The notes below the pieces were generated by a model. The model saw nothing but the letters and a program-made list of their open reading frames with translations. It searched no databases and had not been told where the DNA came from. From Candidatus Melainabacteria bacterium (GTDB taxonomy: Bacteria > Cyanobacteriota > Vampirovibrionia > 2-02-FULL-35-15): DNA of 5,695 nucleotides. Position numbers and translations under genes: made by a program. Shown piece by piece: positions 1-4,109 of the stretch (its first letter is position 1; the number at the start of each line of letters is the position of its first letter). The DNA is taken from the NCBI GenBank assembly GCA_023250175.1, contig JAHFBD010000152.1:1-5695 (forward strand), written 5' to 3'.

Positions 1-1256
1 ATTTGTAGTTCCTTACCATTCCACATGCCTTTAAAAATTGGTGAGCCCCAAGGCAACTCTGAAACTTTCTCCCATCCATACTTTTTAGCAAAATCTAAAA
101 TAAGTTTTAATGAAACTTGGTGTTTGGCACTATATTTATTATTTTCATGGTTACTATATGTAGATTCTTCATTAGTTGAAACATATAATTCTTTAAAGTT
201 AATTTCATGTACCCCATGTTTTACTGCCCAGGATAAGTATTGTTTAAGTTCTTCTTCAGTATCGATACCTCCTTTTTGTAAAACACAAATAAGGCGTGGC
301 TTTAATTTTTTAAACTGATTTTGATTTGTAGTTAAAGTATCTATTAGAGTCTCAGTTAAAGTATCTAATCCCATAATCTCAGTATTTTTGTCTGTATTAT
401 GATGATGTCGTGAAATGGCTATTGTATTTAAACCAGCCTCATCAAGTTCTAGAAGTGTTTTTAACTGTTCTTGTAGAGGTATGCTTGCAAGCTTGTATCC
501 ATTATTAATTAAAACAACCTTGCTAAAGACTTTAGAGCTTTCATGTACTAGACGGAGAAGATCTTTGCTTTTCAATAAAGTAGGTTCTCCCCCTCCTGTA
601 ATTACTACACGTTCGGCCCCATGATTTTTAGCTTCTTGTAATGTTGTTTGAATACGGTCCCAATCATGAATATGTCCTTCAAACTCAGAAGATGCAGATG
701 CTTTAGAAAAACAAAATTTGCAATCTGCTTGGCAAGCCATTGCAATAGGAAGAATTGAAATACTTCTTGGAGTTAATTTGTTCCAGGGAATTAGCTCAGT
801 ACCTAATACTTGATGTGATTTAGCAATAATATCTTCAATAATAACTGATTCTAGCTCTATCTTATTTTCATTTATATTAATAAAGTAAACAGACTCTATA
901 TCAATATGATTTTGAGAGATGTACTGACCAAGACCTGTTGGGTGATCAGTGCGAGTTTCATTCTCTGCTGTTCTTGTTTTTAGGGCTATTAGTCGATTAC
1001 CTTTTAGATTTAATTTTTCAAGTAAGCGCAAATTCTTAGCAATTCCAATATTTAGCTCTTCTGGTTTTAATAAAAAAAACTTATCAGGAAAAGTACTTTC
1101 TGGAATATTTTGTTTTGAGTAACATCGGGAATATTTGTCATATCCCTTAGCAAAGTTAGAAAGTATTGTTATGTAGTACCATTCAGGCAAACTGGAAGAT
1201 TTTTCAATATTTAGTTTTTGTATAGGCTTTGATATTACAGGTAATGAAATTCTCAT
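1..1256 (-). CDS. Radical SAM protein of unknown substrate, C-terminus cut off by the left window edge
   Basis: The frame is open from the ATG at 1256 to the window edge, giving 418 visible residues. The radical SAM cluster motif is C175-x3-C179-x2-C182, which should hold the 4Fe-4S cluster that cleaves S-adenosylmethionine. It is followed by the glycine-rich GGGEP motif at 221-225, the family's SAM-binding GGE motif. A segment S-R-H-H-H-N-T-D at 282-289 is a possible metal or substrate site. About 165 residues precede the core and I do not recognise them as a named domain. No second Cys cluster of SPASM type appears in the visible part, though it could lie beyond the edge. The start is firm: an in-frame TAG lies five codons upstream (1271-1269). 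The ribosome site is weak, a bare GGA 7 bases before the ATG. The family is clear; substrate and pathway cannot be assigned. Confidence 0.9.
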   Translation of the reverse strand, partial: MRISLPVISKPIQKLNIEKSSSLPEWYYITILSNFAKGYDKYSRCYSKQNIPESTFPDKFFLLKPEELNIGIAKNLRLLEKLNLKGNRLIALKTRTAENETRTDHPTGLGQYISQNHIDIESVYFININENKIELESVIIEDIIAKSHQVLGTELIPWNKLTPRSISILPIAMACQADCKFCFSKASASSEFEGHIHDWDRIQTTLQEAKNHGAERVVITGGGEPTLLKSKDLLRLVHESSKVFSKVVLINNGYKLASIPLQEQLKTLLELDEAGLNTIAISRHHHNTDKNTEIMGLDTLTETLIDTLTTNQNQFKKLKPRLICVLQKGGIDTEEELKQYLSWAVKHGVHEINFKELYVSTNEESTYSNHENNKYSAKHQVSLKLILDFAKKYGWEKVSELPWGSPIFKGMWNGKELQ

Positions 1257-1297
1257 TATTATTTCCAGCTATTATTATTTTAAATGCTTATCATTCT

Positions 1298-1327
1298 ATT
1301 ACATTTAAAATTAGAAGCAAGAGTCAA
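1298..1327 (-). promoter_or_regulatory. Candidate promoter of the radical SAM gene
   Basis: On the minus strand TTGACT (1327-1322) and TGTAAT (1303-1298) are separated by 18 bases. Each matches five of six positions of the sigma70 consensus boxes. Transcription would begin near 1291, leaving a leader of about 35 bases before the ATG at 1256. This is a call from sequence alone. Confidence 0.5.
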
Positions 1328-1446
1328 AGCTAGTATTACTTCTTAACCCAACTTTTCAATCCTCATCAAACCCATTTACCAAGGTACTCTAACCTACTTT
1401 ATGATTTCTTTATTTTCGGGTGAGAGAAAGTTGATGTAAAAAATTA

Positions 1447-1455
1447 TGCTATATT
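1447..1455 (+). promoter_or_regulatory. Candidate extended -10 promoter of the EF-hand-like gene
   Basis: TGC followed by TATATT (1450-1455) forms an extended -10 element about 40 bases before the ATG at 1497. No good -35 box sits at the usual distance. A TTGATG at 1431-1436 is 13 bases away, which is too close for this -10 but could pair with a weak TTTAAA at 1454-1459 at 17 bases. The rest of the 240-base divergent gap at 1257-1496 shows nothing clear apart from the opposing promoter of the radical SAM gene. Confidence 0.35.
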
Positions 1456-1486
1456 TAAAACCATTAAGAATTTAGTATTTAATTTT

Positions 1487-1492
1487 AGGAGG
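1487..1492 (+). promoter_or_regulatory. Strong Shine-Dalgarno for the EF-hand-like gene
   Basis: AGGAGG lies 4 bases before the ATG at 1497. It is the only strong ribosome binding site in the window and it fixes the start of the 139-residue protein. The other starts here have weak or no such site. Confidence 0.85.
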
Positions 1493-1496
1493 AATT

Positions 1497-1916
1497 ATGG
1501 GAGCGTTGATAAATTATATAAAGCATATTAGTAGTAGGCAAGCAACTTGGAAAGAAATAATGGCCTTTTACATAGTCCCATCAAGCATATTTGCAGCTGG
1601 AGCAGGTGTGAGCGAATTAGTAGGACATCCTGAACAATTTCATACACCATATCATAATTCTGTACCTTTAATGCAAGCAGACGGGAATGTAGATGGAAAG
1701 GTAAATGGAAAACTTGAACCAGAAGAAGCACATAAGTTTGTGCATTCTAAAAGATTTGAATTGGATGGTAATGGCAACTTAACTCCAAAAGGAATACAGG
1801 ATGCTAGAAAGTTTGTTGAAGCAGCAAAAGAAGTTGTACCTAACCATGTAAATGTAGTTTTATCTACACTAGATGCTATTGAATTAAAGCAAAAAGCTAA
1901 CCAGCAAAAGCAGTAA
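1497..1916 (+). CDS. Small membrane-anchored protein with two EF-hand-like loops
   Basis: This 139-residue protein has a basic N-terminus (residues 9-19) and then one hydrophobic stretch at about 21-38. That stretch could be a membrane anchor or an uncleaved export signal. Two loops follow with EF-hand spacing: D66-x-K68-x-N70-G71-x-L73-x3-E77, and E88-x-D90-x-N92-G93-x-L95-x3-G99, exactly 22 residues apart. Loop 1 keeps the Glu at position 12 but has Lys at position 3. Loop 2 has Glu at position 1 and Gly in place of the position 12 Glu. Each is followed by a segment ending K-F-V (80-82 and 105-107). The C-terminus (128-139) is polar and rich in Gln and Lys. I do not recognise a named family. 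Calcium binding outside the cytoplasm is an inference, and the imperfect loops could be structural remnants. The start is fixed by AGGAGG. The gene is convergent with the next one. Confidence 0.78.
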   Translation: MGALINYIKHISSRQATWKEIMAFYIVPSSIFAAGAGVSELVGHPEQFHTPYHNSVPLMQADGNVDGKVNGKLEPEEAHKFVHSKRFELDGNGNLTPKGIQDARKFVEAAKEVVPNHVNVVLSTLDAIELKQKANQQKQ

Positions 1917-2038
1917 TTAGATCTATAAAGGCAGCAATTCAATATATATCGCGGTTGCGATTAAGTTATTAAGGACTGAAGGTTACTACCTAGCTAGCGT
2001 AATATTTCTAAGTAAATGATTTAAAGCTTTTTAGTTAG
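1917..2038. other. Convergent intergenic gap without a clear terminator
   Basis: This 122-base gap lies between two genes that point at each other. It holds a short perfect hairpin, ATCGC-GGTT-GCGAT at 1948-1961, with only 5 base pairs and no T-run on either side, so it is not a convincing intrinsic terminator. Nothing else is evident. Confidence 0.4.
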
Positions 2039-2239
2039 TTAATCAAAAAGTCCCTTGAATAATCTTCCGACAGATTTAATAACGCTCGCAATTACATCAG
2101 TATCACCAGTTCTATATGTTTTTTGGGGTTCTTCTGACCTAAGCCTCTCTCTAAGGTTTAATACTTCAGGTGAAGTTGTTGGTTTCTTAGGCAGTTGCCC
2201 TGATTGTCCTGGAAGTATTTGCATATCTAAAATAAACAT
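2039..2239 (-). CDS. Possible small protein with amphipathic C-terminal helix
   Basis: This 66-residue reading frame has no recognised family. Residues 10-25 are rich in Pro, Gly and Lys, and 28-45 are highly charged. Residues 47-65 (D-T-D-V-I-A-S-V-I-K then S-V-G-R-L-F-K-G-L) alternate hydrophobic and polar positions as an amphipathic helix would. That suggests membrane-surface or partner binding, but this is inference. A GAGAG element lies 5 bases before the ATG at 2239 and can serve as a modest ribosome site; a second Met is at residue 6. The charged, soluble composition supports this strand over the overlapping frame on the plus strand, which gives a hydrophobic product with no ribosome site. 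With no family hit and a short length, the gene is probable rather than certain. Confidence 0.5.
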   Translation of the reverse strand: MFILDMQILPGQSGQLPKKPTTSPEVLNLRERLRSEEPQKTYRTGDTDVIASVIKSVGRLFKGLFD

Positions 2240-2379
2240 AATTTCTCTCTTTTTTTATATTATTTCTTATAAATATATAAAAGGATGTTTCTAGGTTTAT
2301 TTTATATAGTTTTAATTAAATTTAATTTATTTTTTTATTAAATTAATCTTAAACAAAGTTTGCTACAAAGCTTTCTCTA
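2240..2379. other. Very AT-rich intergenic stretch
   Basis: The stretch is nearly all A and T (for example 2296-2350) and contains short A/T palindromes. Several TATAAA-like hexamers occur on the minus strand upstream of the 66-residue gene, but no pair of boxes stands out, so I do not place a promoter. At 2351-2363 lies AAACAAAGTTTGC, an imperfect partial copy of the hairpin repeat that flanks the tRNA. Confidence 0.4.
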
Positions 2380-2400
2380 GCCGCAAACTTGTTTTGCGGC
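2380..2400. repeat. Hairpin repeat, copy downstream of the tRNA
   Basis: This is a perfect 8-base-pair hairpin, with arms 2380-2387 and 2393-2400 and loop CTTGT. Its 17-base core at 2382-2398 recurs exactly, in inverted orientation, on the other side of the tRNA at 2501-2517. It is not a standard terminator: the T-run of the minus strand (2402-2409) lies before the hairpin rather than after it. Confidence 0.8.
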
Positions 2401-2416
2401 ATAAAAAAAATGAATT

Positions 2417-2489
2417 TGTCCCCGACAGGACTTGAACCTGCAACCCTTGCCTTCGGAAAGCAATGCTCTATCCATTGAGCTACGGGGAC
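2417..2489 (-). tRNA. tRNA-Arg (anticodon CCG)
   Basis: The 73-base minus-strand sequence folds into a full cloverleaf. The acceptor stem is GTCCCCG/CGGGGAC with discriminator A at 2417. The D arm is GCTC/GAGC with loop AATGGATA. The anticodon stem is TTGCT/GGCAA, closed by a U-G pair, and the T arm is GCAGG/CCTGT around TTCAAGT. The anticodon CCG (2456-2454) reads the CGG arginine codon. A20 and C35, the arginine identity bases, are present. The CCA end is not encoded (AAT follows), so it must be added by nucleotidyltransferase. An oligo-T run on the minus strand (2409-2402) about 8 bases past the 3' end may help end transcription. I found no clear promoter close upstream, so the tRNA may come from a longer transcript reading through from the transporter gene. 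Confidence 0.97.
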
Positions 2490-2498
2490 TTTTATAAT

Positions 2499-2519
2499 AG
2501 CGCAAAACAAGTTTGCGCT
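2499..2519. repeat. Hairpin repeat, copy upstream of the tRNA
   Basis: This is an 8-base-pair hairpin, with arms 2499-2506 and 2512-2519 and loop ACAAG, ending 10 bases before the tRNA 5' end. Its core 2501-2517 is the exact reverse complement of 2382-2398. The two pairs just outside the core differ between the copies, yet both stay paired in each. That implies the fold itself matters. Confidence 0.8.
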
Positions 2520-2547
2520 TCCTTCTGCTAATTCCTTTCACTAACTC

Positions 2548-2575
2548 GGATTTGCCGAATAAATCGGACAAATCC
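2548..2575. repeat. Longer imperfect hairpin between transporter and tRNA
   Basis: GGATTTG-CCGA (2548-2558) pairs with TCGG-A-CAAATCC (2564-2575), giving 11 pairs with one bulged A at 2568 and loop ATAAA. It lies about 40 bases after the transporter stop codon. No T-run follows on the minus strand, so as an intrinsic terminator it would be atypical. It may instead protect or mark the 3' end of the transporter mRNA. A competing pairing exists between TCGGAC at 2564-2569 and GTCCGA at 2591-2596. Confidence 0.6.
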
Positions 2576-2615
2576 TTTAATGATAAAAAAGTCCGAAATT
2601 TTATTACACATTAGC

Positions 2616-3851
2616 TTATACTAACATGCCAGCAATACAGGCAGATATGCAGGATGTTAGTGCACCACAAATCATAGCTTTTAAACCAAGACTAGCAAGA
2701 TCGCTTTTTCTGTCTGGTGCCATTTGTGATAAGCCACCTACTTGGATTGCAATGCTTGAAAAATTAGCAAAACCACATAAAAGAAAAGTAGTAATTAATA
2801 TACTTTTTGAACTAAGAGTATTTAATGTAATTTGTTTCGAAAGATCAATATATGCAATAAATTCATTCAATGAAATCTTTGTACCTAATAATTGAGCTAC
2901 TGTTGAAACATCATCTTTTGGTACCCCAAATAAATAAATAAGCGGGGTGAAAAGATAACCAAAAATCATTTTTAAGCTTAGTGAATGGTTTAATGTAAAC
3001 AGTAATTTATCTACCATTGAAACCAGGCTTATAAAAGCTAATAACATAGCAATAACACCGACACAAATTTTTGCACCACTAAAAGCACCATCTAAGATGG
3101 CTTCTACTAAACTTTTTTCTTTTATGGAGAGATTGATGTTAACAAGATTTTTTGTAACGGGTGTGTCATCTTCGGGATAAAATATTTTAGATAATACAAA
3201 ACTACCAGGAATAGCCATAAAGCTTGCAGCAAGCAAATACTCTGCTTGTACACCAAGGCTGCTATATATTGCCATAAGAGAGCCAGATATACATGCCATA
3301 CCACCAGTCATTATTGTAAGGAGTTCTGAACGTGTCATTTTAGAGAGATAAGGCTGAACAACAATGGCAGACTCTACTTGACCGACAATTGCAACACTGG
3401 TATTTGCTAATGCTTCAGCACCACTTACTCCTAAAGACTTATTAAATATCCAGGCAAATACTTTAATGATTACTTGTAAAATACCAAAATAATATAAGGC
3501 AGAAACAAGAGCACAAACAAAAATTATTGTAGGCACGATTTGAATTATAAATATAAAACCAAACTCTTTACCAAAGTGGTGTGAAAGCAATGGTTCATTA
3601 GCTAATATCCCAAATACAAAACGTCCTCCTTCTCTGGATAGTTCTAATATCGTGGTAACGCCTTTAGCAAGCAACTCAAATAAATATTTCCCGGGTGGAA
3701 ATTTTAAAATAAATACCCCTGTAAGCAACTGAAATAACAATCCAATAAAAACAAGTTTTAAATTGATAATTTTTTTGTTATTGGAAAACAAATAACTAAT
3801 AAGCAAGATAGCAATAATTCCTAAAATTCCAATGTACTTATTAATTCCCAA
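2616..3851 (-). CDS. Concentrative nucleoside transporter (CNT/NupC family)
   Basis: This is an inner-membrane symporter that takes up nucleosides with a cation gradient. With the start at 3851 it has 411 residues, a normal family length. Residue numbers here count from the longer TTG start at 3920. Visible family marks are G-R-F-V-F-G at 99-104, S-G-A-E-A-L at 166-171, G-Q-V-E at 180-183, P-Y-L-x3-T-R-S-E-L at 190-200, N-E-F at 352-354, and F-A-N-F-S-S-I-A-I-Q at 384-393. By analogy with the Vibrio cholerae CNT structure, Q181, E183, E353, N386 and S389 should line the nucleoside site. That site usually has Thr or Ser where V182 stands. Many hydrophobic helices span 29-434. I prefer TTG at 3851, because the family's normal N-terminus (N-K-Y-I-G-I-L-G) begins there. 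A GAGAG lies upstream, and the extra 23 residues overlap another ORF. The TTG at 3920 is the alternative. Confidence 0.93.
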   Translation of the reverse strand: MGINKYIGILGIIAILLISYLFSNNKKIINLKLVFIGLLFQLLTGVFILKFPPGKYLFELLAKGVTTILELSREGGRFVFGILANEPLLSHHFGKEFGFIFIIQIVPTIIFVCALVSALYYFGILQVIIKVFAWIFNKSLGVSGAEALANTSVAIVGQVESAIVVQPYLSKMTRSELLTIMTGGMACISGSLMAIYSSLGVQAEYLLAASFMAIPGSFVLSKIFYPEDDTPVTKNLVNINLSIKEKSLVEAILDGAFSGAKICVGVIAMLLAFISLVSMVDKLLFTLNHSLSLKMIFGYLFTPLIYLFGVPKDDVSTVAQLLGTKISLNEFIAYIDLSKQITLNTLSSKSILITTFLLCGFANFSSIAIQVGGLSQMAPDRKSDLASLGLKAMICGALTSCISACIAGMLV

Positions 3852-3855
3852 AATA

Positions 3856-4008
3856 TTAATTCTCTCTTGTCTTGTAATAACTAGATAATTGTTTGTAGGC
3901 AATAGTTTCTGAGCAATCAAGCATTATAAAACCACAAGGACAGGTTTTATGCTTATTACAGTTGAATTCATATTCTTCAACTTCTGCTTCACAAAACATA
4001 CAAAACAT
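3856..4008 (-). CDS. Small Cys-rich, zinc-ribbon-like protein upstream of the transporter
   Basis: This 50-residue ORF starts at the ATG at 4008 and stops with TAA at 3856, only 4 bases before the preferred TTG start of the nucleoside transporter. It has C3-x2-C6, then C17, H20, then C23-P-C25-G, and C32. The CxxC plus CPCG pattern suggests a zinc-binding ribbon or knuckle. The C-terminal third is polar and Tyr/Lys-rich. It overlaps the N-terminal extension the transporter would have from its longer start, in another frame. No Shine-Dalgarno is present, but a strong promoter ends 6 bases before the ATG, so leaderless translation is expected. ATG at residue 4 is an alternative. Spacing implies cotranscription with the transporter. 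I do not recognise the family. It could be a small regulator or metal-binding protein, but function is open. Confidence 0.65.
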   Translation of the reverse strand: MFCMFCEAEVEEYEFNCNKHKTCPCGFIMLDCSETIAYKQLSSYYKTREN

Positions 4009-4014
4009 TAGTTA

Positions 4015-4043
4015 TTTATAACATATATGTATGTTTATGTCAT
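4015..4043 (-). promoter_or_regulatory. Promoter of the Cys-rich ORF and transporter, predicted leaderless
   Basis: On the minus strand ATGACA (4043-4038) and TATAAA (4020-4015) are 17 bases apart. Each matches five of six consensus positions, and TGT directly before the -10 makes it an extended -10. Only TAACTA separates the -10 from the ATG at 4008, so the expected transcription start falls on or next to that ATG. Confidence 0.6.
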
Positions 4044-4071
4044 TGATTTTTAACACATTCATTTAATTGTT

Positions 4072-4100
4072 TTGATACCATATGAGCAGCATTATAGAAT
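4072..4100 (+). promoter_or_regulatory. Promoter of glpD, predicted near-leaderless
   Basis: TTGATA (4072-4077) and TAGAAT (4095-4100) are separated by exactly 17 bases, and each matches five of six consensus positions. The ATG at 4110 follows the -10 by 9 bases, so transcription should start near 4107, giving a leader of about 3 bases. No Shine-Dalgarno precedes the ATG, which agrees with leaderless translation. Confidence 0.6.
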
Positions 4101-4109
4101 TATTTTGAT

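Noticed and set aside
25..624. Plus-strand frames at 25-318 and 415-624
   Set aside because: They lie wholly antisense to the radical SAM gene, whose motifs confirm the minus strand.
1528..1942. Minus-strand frames at 1528-1731 and 1652-1942
   Set aside because: Antisense to the EF-hand-like gene, which has a strong Shine-Dalgarno; these frames have none.
1948..1961. Short hairpin as a bidirectional terminator
   Set aside because: Only five base pairs and no T-run on either strand.
2055..2294. 79-residue plus-strand frame
   Set aside because: Antisense to the more plausible 66-residue gene; no ribosome site, and a low-complexity hydrophobic end that runs into AT-rich DNA.
2285..2341. 18-codon hydrophobic plus-strand ORF after AAAAGG
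   Set aside because: The purine run abuts the ATG with no spacing, and the peptide simply reflects the T-rich DNA.
2377..2571. 64-residue minus-strand frame across the tRNA
   Set aside because: It translates straight through tRNA-Arg and both flanking hairpins; the peptide is a well-known type of tRNA artefact.
2626..3304. Frames at 2626-2895 (plus) and 3122-3304 (minus)
   Set aside because: Shadows of the nucleoside transporter in other frames.
4021..4030. ACATATATGT palindrome as an operator
   Set aside because: It lies in a promoter spacer but is a short A/T palindrome, expected by chance in this composition.
4082..4108. Eight-codon mini-ORF upstream of glpD (possible leader peptide)
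   Set aside because: It begins between the -35 and -10 boxes of the predicted promoter, so it would not be transcribed; it also has no ribosome site.
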